A stretch of 64,000 nt of DNA from Arthrobacter sp. TPD3018 (GTDB lineage Bacteria; Pseudomonadota; Alphaproteobacteria; Sphingomonadales; Sphingomonadaceae), in NCBI GenBank assembly GCA_003075315.1, contig QDFQ01000001.1, positions 1,035,998 through 1,099,997 of the forward strand. The letters run 5' to 3'. Every line of letters starts with the position of its first letter. Within the stretch, counting starts at the first letter, position 1. Shown in pieces: positions 53,395 through 60,527 of this stretch. Both the position numbers and the translations under genes were made by a program. The notes under the pieces are model-generated. The model searched no databases. It was not told where the DNA came from and worked only from the letters and a program-made list of their open reading frames with translations.

Positions 53395-53865
53395 GTGAGC
53401 GAAGACGCACAGACCATGGGCCCGCTCGATATCGCGCGGGTCATGGCGGCGCTGCCGCATCGCTACCCGATGCTGCTGGTCGACCGTGTCGAGGAGATCA
53501 TTCTCGACCGGTCGATCGCGGCGATCAAGGCGGTGACGATCAACGAAGGCTTCTTCCAGGGGCATTTCCCCGGTCGTCCGATCATGCCGGGCGTGCTGAT
53601 CGTCGAGGCGCTGGCGCAGGCGGCGGGCGTGCTCGCGGTCGAAAGCCTGGGCCTCGCCGGATCGGGCAAGCTCGTCTATTTCATGGCGATCGAGGGCGCG
53701 AAGTTCCGCAAGCCGGTCGAACCCGGCGTGCTGCTGCGCCTGGAGGTCGAATTTGTCCAGAAGCGGTCCAGCGTCTGCAAGTTCGCAGGTGTAGCGAAGG
53801 TCGACGGGCAAGTCGTTGCAGAGGCTAACTTTACTGCGATGATCGCCGATCCGCCCAAGGCGTAA
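53395..53865 (+). CDS. fabZ: 3-hydroxyacyl-ACP dehydratase FabZ
   Basis: FabZ dehydrates 3-hydroxyacyl-ACP in fatty acid synthesis. The 156-residue hot-dog-fold protein shows [17 protein letters not shown] and the catalytic segment [20 protein letters not shown] with active His and, on the following helix, Glu in VEALAQAAG. It starts at GTG 53395 with AAGGA about nine bases upstream. The usual neighbours lpxD (before) and lpxA, lpxB (after) are absent. Confidence 0.97.
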   Translation: MSEDAQTMGPLDIARVMAALPHRYPMLLVDRVEEIILDRSIAAIKAVTINEGFFQGHFPGRPIMPGVLIVEALAQAAGVLAVESLGLAGSGKLVYFMAIEGAKFRKPVEPGVLLRLEVEFVQKRSSVCKFAGVAKVDGQVVAEANFTAMIADPPKA

Positions 53866-53898
53866 CGCGTGTGACTTTCGCTGACTTTTGACTTTTCG

Positions 53899-53929
53899 GC
53901 GGCGCTCCGTTACGGGCGCCGCTTCCCTT
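53899..53929 (+). terminator. possible terminator after fabZ
   Basis: GCGGCGC (53899-53905) pairs with GCGCCGC (53916-53922) around a 10-base loop, and a T-rich tail ttcccttt follows. It lies 34 bases after fabZ and would end the long pyrH-to-fabZ unit. The T-run is interrupted by C, so strength is uncertain. Confidence 0.5.
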
Positions 53930-53968
53930 TCAGGCTGGTCGGAACCAGCCGCATACGGAGCGTGTGAC

Positions 53969-54202
53969 GTGAAGAAAGATACCCACCCCGACTACCACAT
54001 GATCAAGGTCCAGATGACGGACGGTACCGTGTTCGAAACCCGCTCCACCTGGGGCAAGGAAGGCGACACGATGCAGCTCGACATCGATCCGCTGGCGCAC
54101 CCCGCCTGGACCGGTGGCCGTGGTCAGCTGCTCGACGCGGGCGGCCAGGTCGCGCGCTTCAACAAGCGCTTCGGTGGCGGTCTCACGCTCCGCAAGAACT
54201 GA
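53969..54202 (+). CDS. rpmE: 50S ribosomal protein L31
   Basis: The 77-residue protein begins [20 protein letters not shown] and ends [11 protein letters not shown], matching bacterial L31. It lacks the CxxC zinc-binding cysteines, so it is the zinc-independent (C-) form. It starts at GTG 53969 with GGAG eight bases upstream. An upstream in-frame extension from 53888 is not needed. Confidence 0.93.
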   Translation: MKKDTHPDYHMIKVQMTDGTVFETRSTWGKEGDTMQLDIDPLAHPAWTGGRGQLLDAGGQVARFNKRFGGGLTLRKN

Positions 54203-54249
54203 TTGGATCGTTGACTCGGCGTTAACCATCGACGCACTAGATTTGATCG

Positions 54250-54561
54250 ATGTTTGCCGCCGAGTTCGAACCTGCAGAACCCAATGGCCGGCGCCGCTCC
54301 CCGCGTGCGCCGGTTTCGTTGGATGCGCATATCGGCAAGGCCGTTCGCACCTTGTGCAAGGTGGTCGATATCTCGATCCACGGCGTTCGCCTGCAGACCT
54401 ATTCCGCGCTGGCCAAGGGCAGCACGATCTGGCTGACTTTGCCCGAAGCGGGCACGATCGCGGCCGACGTGATGTGGTCCGACGATTATCTCGCCGGTTG
54501 CCAGTTCAAAAAGCCGTTGGAAATCGACGTTTTCGATCGATTGCTCGCGCAGAATCGCTGA
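54250..54561 (+). CDS. PilZ-domain protein
   Basis: The 103-residue protein is a stand-alone PilZ domain, a cyclic di-GMP receptor module. The N-terminal RRRSPRAPVSLDA supplies the RxxxR motif and KVVDISIHGVRLQTYS the (D/N)xSxxG motif. No other domain is present. It could modulate motility or polysaccharide output by binding a partner. The ATG lacks a clear ribosome-binding site. Neighbours give no hint of the target. Confidence 0.88.
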   Translation: MFAAEFEPAEPNGRRRSPRAPVSLDAHIGKAVRTLCKVVDISIHGVRLQTYSALAKGSTIWLTLPEAGTIAADVMWSDDYLAGCQFKKPLEIDVFDRLLAQNR

Positions 54562-54614
54562 CTGCGCTATAACGGGCGCGTAAAGCGTCTTGCTGCGATG
54601 CAGCATCAGCGATT

Positions 54615-54953
54615 ATGGATGCGAGGATGAACCAGCCCTCTGCGCCGACTGGACCGGTGCCGACGATGTTCGAAGCCATCGTCCGCCAGATGACCGTCAC
54701 CGCCACCTACAACAAGGGTGCGGTCACGATCGCCCCCCACATCCTCTACACGCGCCATGGCGAGATCTATGTCGATGCCACCACGGTGGAGCGTGACGGC
54801 AAGCCGCCGCGCGAGGAGAAACTGGGCACGTTCAAGCTTGATGGGCTCGGCGATCCAACGCTGACCGCGAACAGCTTCCGCCCGAGTGCGTTGTTCGAGC
54901 CCGAGGCTGAGAAGTATGTCGGCGTGACGCTAATGGCGGTGGAACTGGGGTAA
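54615..54953 (+). CDS. uncharacterised 112-residue protein
   Basis: I do not recognise this protein. It has no signal or membrane helix. It contains FEAIVRQMTVTATYNKGAVT, HILYTRHGEIYVDATTVERD and the basic GKPPREEKLGTFKLDGLG, and ends GVTLMAVELG. The HGEIYVDATTVERDGKPPRE part resembles WYL-like DNA-response domain fragments only loosely. A 15-base hairpin (tgctgc-gat-gcagca) lies ten bases upstream. The start may be ATG 54615 or 54627. Confidence 0.7.
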   Translation: MDARMNQPSAPTGPVPTMFEAIVRQMTVTATYNKGAVTIAPHILYTRHGEIYVDATTVERDGKPPREEKLGTFKLDGLGDPTLTANSFRPSALFEPEAEKYVGVTLMAVELG

Positions 54954-55050
54954 GGTTCGGCAAGGTTACGGGTGACGCAAACTCCCCCATGACCCTGGAC
55001 GTGTTCCGGGGCCGCCGGGCTATTCGGGGAGGGCGAGCGGCTCTGGCCGC

Positions 55051-55094
55051 CCCCCTCGCCGCAGAGTGGACCCCGGAACGAGTCCGGGGTGACG
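55051..55094. repeat. 44-bp dispersed repeat, copy 4
   Basis: This copy reads ccccctcgccgcagagtgga followed by the CCCCGGA/TCCGGGG palindrome and gtgacg. It differs from the 6811-6854 copy at two or three positions. It lies between the 112-residue gene and the glycine-zipper gene. Confidence 0.75.
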
Positions 55095-55141
55095 AAGCGT
55101 GAGGGGCGGGGGCGCATTGTTGCCGGCGCGCCCCATCCTTT

Positions 55142-55684
55142 TTAGCGGCAGCGGACCTGCGACTGGTTCTGGTCGATCGCCTTGCCGGCGAGCGCGCCCG
55201 CCGCACCGCCGAGCAGGGTGCCAACGATGCGGCTGCGGCCGCCGTCGATCACATTGCCAAGGATGCCGCCCGCGGCGCCGCCGATGACGAGTCCGGTCGT
55301 GCCGTCGCTGCGCTTGCAATAGTAACGGCCGTCATTGCCGGCATAGACACGCTCGTCCGCGCTGAGCACGCGCTCGCGATAATTGTCCCCGCTGCGATAG
55401 TAACGCGACGGGTCGTAGCCGTTTTCGTCGCGATCGCCGGGGTAGCTGTTGTTATTGTTATAATAGCCCGCGGCCGGCGCCTCGCGATAGCCGCCGGTGC
55501 CGGTGTAGCCGCTGCGGGCCGAGCGATAACGGTCGACCTCTGCGCGATAGCGGGCGAGTTCGGCGTCGAAGCGCTGCTGCGCGGCGGTGAAGCGCGCCTC
55601 GTCCTGCGCCGACTGGGCGACAACCGGAGTGGCGGCGGTGAGCGCGGCGGCCGCAGCCGCGGCGATCGACAGCGATTTCAGCAT
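55142..55684 (-). CDS. glycine-zipper 2TM domain exported protein
   Basis: The 180-residue protein has a signal peptide (AAAAALTAATPVVAQS), a helical Arg/Tyr/Gln-rich segment, a Tyr/Asn-rich low-complexity stretch (AGYYNNNNSYPGDRDENGY), and a C-terminal glycine zipper (GLVIGGAAGGILGNVIDGG, then GTLLGGAAGALAGKAID). Proteins of this kind (Rick_17kDa/SlyB-like) sit in the outer membrane or periplasm. Two Cys occur (YYCKRS and VRCR). The start is ATG 55684. No operon partner is apparent. Confidence 0.85.
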   Translation of the reverse strand: MLKSLSIAAAAAAALTAATPVVAQSAQDEARFTAAQQRFDAELARYRAEVDRYRSARSGYTGTGGYREAPAAGYYNNNNSYPGDRDENGYDPSRYYRSGDNYRERVLSADERVYAGNDGRYYCKRSDGTTGLVIGGAAGGILGNVIDGGRSRIVGTLLGGAAGALAGKAIDQNQSQVRCR

Positions 55685-55820
55685 GGCGATGGTCCTAAAC
55701 TAGCTAGTCCGTTGATTCGGACCCGTAACGGCCATACGCGGAATGCCCCCTGCCGGTTCCTGAACGGGCGTGGTGGGGACCGAACACGGGGTTGTTGATG
55801 CGGAATGCGCCACCGCCGTC

Positions 55821-55850
55821 CGTCATTGCGAGCGCAGCGAAGCAATGACG
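55821..55850. repeat. palindromic repeat, short form
   Basis: cgtcattgcgagcgcagcga plus agcaatgacg is the two ends of the 27834-27911 repeat fused with the middle missing. The ends form cgtcattgc / gcaatgacg. It lies just past the uvrD stop. Confidence 0.75.
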
Positions 55851-55864
55851 GGAGAGGGCGATGT

Positions 55865-58150
55865 TCACCCGATCGTGACGAAGCTGTCCATCACCCGCTT
55901 GCGGCCGGCGGCTTCGAAGTCGATTTCCAGCTTGTTGCCCTCGATCTCCGCGATCGCGCCATAGCCGAATTTCTGGTGGAAGACGCGCATGCCGACGCTG
56001 AGGTCGCTGCGTCCCTTGTTGCCGATGCTGACCGCACTTGCCCGGCTTTCGACGATCCGCGTCGGCTGGGTGGTGAAGCCGGAGCCGGACCCCGCCGCGC
56101 GTTGCCAGCCCGGGCCGCGACCGGTGCCGCGCGCGACATTGGCGAAGGGATCGGCGCGCTCGCTCCAATTGGCGCGCCACAGGCTTTCGCCGCCCGACAT
56201 GGTGGTGTCGCTGTCGGTATGTTCGGGCGGCAATTCGCCGACGAAGCGGCTGGGGATGCTGGACGTCCACTGGCCGTAGATGCGGCGGTTGGCGGCGTGC
56301 AGAATCGTCGCGCGGCGCCGAGCGCGGGTGATCGCGACATAGGCGAGGCGGCGTTCCTCCTCCAGGCTGCGCGTGCCGCCTTCGTCGATCGCGCGTTGCG
56401 AGGGGAACAGGCCTTCTTCCCAGCCGACGAGGAACACGGTGTCGAATTCGAGGCCCTTGGCGGCGTGGATCGTCATGATCGTCACCTCGGGCGCCTGCAC
56501 CGCGCCTTCTTTGTCCATGACGAGGCTGACGTGTTCTAGGAACGCGCCGAGCGATTCATATTCTTCCATCGCGCGGACGAGTTCGGACAGGTTTTCGAGC
56601 CGCCCGGATGCCTCGACCGACTTTTCGGTCTGCCACATGGCGGTATAGCCCGATTCGTCGAGCATCTGCCGCGCCAATTCGGCATGCGGCAGGTCGCGTG
56701 CCCGGTCGCGCCAGCGGGCGATGTCGCCGACGAAATTGCCGAGCGCGCGGCGCGCCTGCGGGGTTAGTTCGTCGGTGTCGAGAATGCGCGCCGCGGCGAT
56801 GGTGAGCGGCACACCCTCCGCGCGGGCAAGCTGGTGGATCTTGGCGATCGCCTTGTCGCCGAGGCCGCGCTTCGGAACGTTGACGATGCGTTCGAAGGCG
56901 AGATCGTCCGACGGCTGGTTGACGATGCGCAAATAGGCGAGCGCATCGCGGATTTCGGCGCGTTCGTAGAAGCGATAGCCGCCGACGATGCGGTACGGCA
57001 TGCCGATCGAAATGAAGCGGTCTTCGAATTCGCGCGTCTGATGCTGCGCGCGGACGAGGATGGCGATATGGTCGAGGGGGGTGCCGTTACGCTGCGCGGC
57101 CTCGATCTCGTCGCTGACGCGGCGCGCTTCTTCTGGCCCGTCCCAGACGCCGAGCACGCGCACCTTCTCGCCCACGTCGAGCTCGGTCCACAGCGTCTTG
57201 CCGAGCCGCCCGCCGTTATGGGCGATCACGCCCGACGCGGCGCCGAGGATATGCGGCGTCGACCGGTAATTCTGTTCGAGGCGGATCACCTTAGCGCCGG
57301 GAAAATCCTTCTCGAACTTCAGGATGTTTTCGACCTGCGCGCCGCGCCACGAATAGATGGACTGATCGTCGTCGCCGACGCAGGCGATGTTCTTGCGCGT
57401 CTGGGCGAGCAGCCGCAGCCACAGATACTGGACGATGTTGGTGTCCTGATATTCGTCCACCATGATGTATTTGAAGCGATCCTGATAGGTGCGCAGCACA
57501 TCGGCATGCGTCTTCAGGATGGTGAGCATGTGGAGCAGCAGGTCGCCGAAGTCGCAGGCGTTCACGCTGCGCAGCCGCGCCTGATATTGCGCGTACAGCT
57601 CGCCGCCGCGGCCATTGGCGTAGCGTTCGCTTTCGCCGGCATCGATATCGGCGGGGATGAGGCCCCGGTTCTTCCAATCGTCGATCAGGCCGGCGAGGCT
57701 GCGCGCGGGGAAGCGCTTTTCGTCGATGTCGGCAGCGACGATCAGCTGCTTGAGCAGACGCAGCTGGTCGTCAGTGTCGAGAATGGTGAAGTTCGACTGC
57801 AAGCCAACCAGCTCGGCATGGCGGCGGAGCATCTTGGCGCCGATCGCATGGAAGGTGCCGAGCCACGGCATGCCCTCCACCGCGTCGCCCACCATCCGGC
57901 CGACGCGCTCGCGCATTTCACGCGCGGCCTTGTTGGTGAAGGTGACGGCGAGGATTTCGGAGGGCCACGCCTTGCGCGTCCACAGCAGATGCGCAAGCCG
58001 CGCGGTCAAAGCCGCGGTCTTGCCCGTACCCGCGCCGGCCAGCATCAGCACCGGGCCTTCGGTGGTGAGCACCGCATCGCGCTGCGGCGGGTTCAACCCC
58101 TTCAAATACGGCGGGTCTTGCAGGGCGGCGGGGGAGGCGGTGTCGGTCAC
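55865..58150 (-). CDS. uvrD: UvrD/PcrA-type DNA helicase
   Basis: This superfamily 1 helicase acts in nucleotide excision repair, mismatch repair or replication fork clearance. The 761-residue protein has motif I LMLAGAGTGKTAALTARLAH, Ia VTFTNKAAREM, II MVDEYQDTN, III GDDDQSIYSWRGA, IV QNYRS, V MTIHAAKGLEFDTVF and VI VAITRARRR. It ends with the Tudor-like KFGYGAIAEIEGNKLEIDF domain that contacts RNA polymerase in PcrA. GTG 58150 is taken as the start (TDTASPAALQDPPYLKGLNP follows); a TTG at 58186 is also open. Confidence 0.95.
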   Translation of the reverse strand: MTDTASPAALQDPPYLKGLNPPQRDAVLTTEGPVLMLAGAGTGKTAALTARLAHLLWTRKAWPSEILAVTFTNKAAREMRERVGRMVGDAVEGMPWLGTFHAIGAKMLRRHAELVGLQSNFTILDTDDQLRLLKQLIVAADIDEKRFPARSLAGLIDDWKNRGLIPADIDAGESERYANGRGGELYAQYQARLRSVNACDFGDLLLHMLTILKTHADVLRTYQDRFKYIMVDEYQDTNIVQYLWLRLLAQTRKNIACVGDDDQSIYSWRGAQVENILKFEKDFPGAKVIRLEQNYRSTPHILGAASGVIAHNGGRLGKTLWTELDVGEKVRVLGVWDGPEEARRVSDEIEAAQRNGTPLDHIAILVRAQHQTREFEDRFISIGMPYRIVGGYRFYERAEIRDALAYLRIVNQPSDDLAFERIVNVPKRGLGDKAIAKIHQLARAEGVPLTIAAARILDTDELTPQARRALGNFVGDIARWRDRARDLPHAELARQMLDESGYTAMWQTEKSVEASGRLENLSELVRAMEEYESLGAFLEHVSLVMDKEGAVQAPEVTIMTIHAAKGLEFDTVFLVGWEEGLFPSQRAIDEGGTRSLEEERRLAYVAITRARRRATILHAANRRIYGQWTSSIPSRFVGELPPEHTDSDTTMSGGESLWRANWSERADPFANVARGTGRGPGWQRAAGSGSGFTTQPTRIVESRASAVSIGNKGRSDLSVGMRVFHQKFGYGAIAEIEGNKLEIDFEAAGRKRVMDSFVTIG

Positions 58151-58320
58151 CGGCGAACAGGTAGGGAACGGCGCTTGGCTCGGCAAGCTGCGAGCGCGGG
58201 AAGCCCGGAAAAATCGGGGCAGCCACCGGTGCGGCCGCCCCGTAGTTCAGGGAGCATCGGTCGACAGAAAGCCGGCCGATACATCGCGACCCACAGGGGG
58301 AGGGGAGCCGCGGTGGCATC

Positions 58321-58364
58321 CCGCTAGCGGCGGAATGTTGCGAAGGGATGGCAACTTTGTTGCC
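58321..58364 (+). promoter_or_regulatory. dyads upstream of the MHS transporter
   Basis: A perfect 10-bp palindrome ccgctagcgg (58321-58330) and a 6-3-6 dyad ggcaac-ttt-gttgcc (58350-58364) lie in the 246-base divergent gap, the second ending 32 bases before the transporter ATG. Such spacing suits an operator. No -35/-10 pair is clear. The regulator is unknown. Confidence 0.4.
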
Positions 58365-58396
58365 AGATGCCTTTATTTGGGGGTTAGAAGGGCGGC

Positions 58397-59695
58397 ATGA
58401 GCCAAGCCCCTGCCGCCGAAGTCCCGGACGCCGCCGTCACGCCAGCCTCGCCGCGCCGGATTTTGACCGCGAGCCTCGTCGGTACGGCGGTCGAATTCTA
58501 CGATTTCTACATTTACGCCACCGCCGCGGCGCTGGTGTTTCCTGCGCTGTTCTTTCCGGGGGAGAGTGCGTCGGCGCGGCAGATGATGAGCTTTGCGAGT
58601 TTCGCCGTGGCCTTCTTCGCCCGGCCGATCGGCGCGGCGGTGTTCGGGCATTTCGGCGACCGGATCGGCCGCAAATCGACCCTGGTCGCCAGCTTGTTGC
58701 TGATGGGCGGATCGACGGTCGCGATCGCCTTCCTGCCGACCTATCAACAATTTGGCATCTGGGCGCCATTGCTGTTGTGCCTGATGCGATTGGGGCAGGG
58801 GCTGGGGCTGGGCGGCGAATGGGGCGGCGCGGCGCTGCTCGCTGTCGAGAATGCGCCGCCGCATCGGCGCAACACGTGGGGCATGTTCCCGCCGCTGGGG
58901 GCGCCGGTGGGTTTCATCCTGGCGAACGGGTTATTCCTGCTGCTGGGGCTGATGCTGAGCGACGACCAGTTCCGTGCCTGGGGGTGGCGCCTGCCGTTCC
59001 TGCTCAGCGCAGTGCTGGTCGCGCTCGGTCTGTGGATCCGGCTGAAGCTGACCGAGACGCCCGCCTTCGTCGAGGCGGCCAAGGCCGAAGCGCTGCCCAA
59101 GGTGCCGCTCGCGACGCTGTTCGCCGCTCATGGCCGCGCGCTGCTAGCCGGCACCGGCGGGGTGGTGGCGTGCTTCGCGCTCTTCTATCTCGCGACCGCC
59201 TTCACGCTGAGCTACGGCACGACGACGCTGGGCTATGACAAGACGGCGCTGCTCGGCGTAGAGCTGGTCGCGATCCTGTTCCTTGCCGCGGGCGTGATCG
59301 TCGCGAGCGTGCTGGCGGACCGGACGGGGGCGGAGCGGATGCTGGTGATCGGCTTTCTGGGGTGCATCGTCGCTGGCGTGCTGATGGGGCCGATGCTGGG
59401 CGCCGGGTCGGTGGTCGTGGTGTTCGCGTGGCTGGCCTTCGCGCTGTTCGTGATGGGCTTTGCCTATGGCCCGCTTGGCGGCTGGCTGCCGACGCTGTTT
59501 CCGGCAGGCGTGCGCTACACGGGCGTGTCGATGACGTTCAACGTCGGCGGCATTCTAGGCGGGGCGCTCGCGCCGATCGCGGCACAGGCGCTCGCCGCGC
59601 GGGGGCTGTGGTGGATCGGCCTGTATCTGGTCGCGGCGGGCATGGTGAGCCTCGCCGGCCTTGCGCTGTTGCCGCGGGTCAGGACCGCCGGCTGA
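58397..59695 (+). CDS. MFS transporter, metabolite:H+ symporter (MHS) type
   Basis: The 432-residue protein has 12 hydrophobic segments. ASLVGTAVEFYDFYIYATAA at the first helix is the MHS-family hallmark. GHFGDRIGRKSTLVASLLLM carries the MFS loop 2-3 motif, then RLGQGLGLGGEWGGAALLA and PAGVRYTGVSMTFNVGGILG. This family (ProP, KgtP, citrate and shikimate permeases) takes up osmolytes or organic acids with protons. The substrate cannot be read. It converges with the 97-residue gene, overlapping by 17 bases. Confidence 0.92.
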   Translation: MSQAPAAEVPDAAVTPASPRRILTASLVGTAVEFYDFYIYATAAALVFPALFFPGESASARQMMSFASFAVAFFARPIGAAVFGHFGDRIGRKSTLVASLLLMGGSTVAIAFLPTYQQFGIWAPLLLCLMRLGQGLGLGGEWGGAALLAVENAPPHRRNTWGMFPPLGAPVGFILANGLFLLLGLMLSDDQFRAWGWRLPFLLSAVLVALGLWIRLKLTETPAFVEAAKAEALPKVPLATLFAAHGRALLAGTGGVVACFALFYLATAFTLSYGTTTLGYDKTALLGVELVAILFLAAGVIVASVLADRTGAERMLVIGFLGCIVAGVLMGPMLGAGSVVVVFAWLAFALFVMGFAYGPLGGWLPTLFPAGVRYTGVSMTFNVGGILGGALAPIAAQALAARGLWWIGLYLVAAGMVSLAGLALLPRVRTAG

Positions 59696-59972
59696 ACCAG
59701 CGCGGCCAGCGCGACACGCTGCGCTTGGGGACGTCGGCCTCGGAATAACCCGTCGCGTTGAGCAGGAAACTGGCGAGCAGCAGCGCCTGGTTGCGGCTCA
59801 GCACCAGCCGCGTCGTCGCGATCTGCTGATTGTCGAGCGCCTGCGCGGACGGCGTCGTCTGCACCTCCAGCTCGATGCCCTTGGGCAAAGGATGATGCAC
59901 CCATCCGACCACCGCCTGCGGCCCCGACCGCCGCGGGGCATCGTAATGGTGGGGAATCAACTGCGTCGCCAT
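59679..59972 (-). CDS. uncharacterised 97-residue protein
   Basis: I do not recognise this small protein. It lacks a signal peptide; the C-terminal half has TTRLVLSRNQALLLASFLLN then a basic tail KRSVSRWPRWFSRRS. A very good ribosome-binding site (AGGAGGGA) precedes the ATG, so it is probably real. It follows rsmD by 18 bases in the rluB-rsmD series and its 3' end overlaps the convergent transporter gene. No function is implied. Confidence 0.75.
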   Translation of the reverse strand: MATQLIPHHYDAPRRSGPQAVVGWVHHPLPKGIELEVQTTPSAQALDNQQIATTRLVLSRNQALLLASFLLNATGYSEADVPKRSVSRWPRWFSRRS

Positions 59973-59990
59973 GGCTCCCTCCTGTTGCGA

Positions 59991-60527
59991 TCAGGCGGCC
60001 CGCAACAGTGTGACACGGGCCTTTCCATGCACGCGGCTGGTATCGATGGCGAACCCGGCGACCTCGACCTCCTCGTCGCGTGCGGTCTCTATGCTGACCC
60101 AGGTCGCGGCGTTCGTCCAGCCCAGCCGCGCCAATTTATCCAATGCAACCAAGCCTGCACCGGTGCCGTAGGGCGGGTCCATCATGATGAGGTCGAGCGG
60201 CGCGCGCGCCGGCCCCAGCGCCATCACCGACCCGCTGCGCACGTCGCCGCGCGTGCCGAGCTTGGCGAGGTTGGCCTTCAGCGCATCGAGCGCCGCACCG
60301 TCCTGTTCGACGAACAGGCAGGACGCCGCACCGCGCGACAGCGCCTCGATCCCCAGCGCGCCCGATCCTGCGAACAGATCGGCGACGGCGAGCCCTTCGA
60401 AGCTGCCGAGGCGGCTGGTGAGCATCGAGAACAAGGCCTCGCGCGTGCGATCGGCGGTCGGGCGCGTCGCGTCGCCCTTGGGCGCGACGAGCGGACGCCC
60501 GCGCCACTGGCCGGCGATCACCCTCAC
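59991..60527 (-). CDS. rsmD: 16S rRNA (guanine966-N2)-methyltransferase
   Basis: RsmD methylates G966 of 16S rRNA with SAM. The 178-residue protein begins VRVIAGQWRGRPLVAPKGDA with TRPTADRTREALFSML, then the SAM site VADLFAGSGALGIEALSRGA and the catalytic DPPYGTG. It starts at GTG 60527, overlapping the rluB stop (GTGA). The translational coupling of rluB and rsmD is a common arrangement. Confidence 0.96.
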   Translation of the reverse strand: MRVIAGQWRGRPLVAPKGDATRPTADRTREALFSMLTSRLGSFEGLAVADLFAGSGALGIEALSRGAASCLFVEQDGAALDALKANLAKLGTRGDVRSGSVMALGPARAPLDLIMMDPPYGTGAGLVALDKLARLGWTNAATWVSIETARDEEVEVAGFAIDTSRVHGKARVTLLRAA

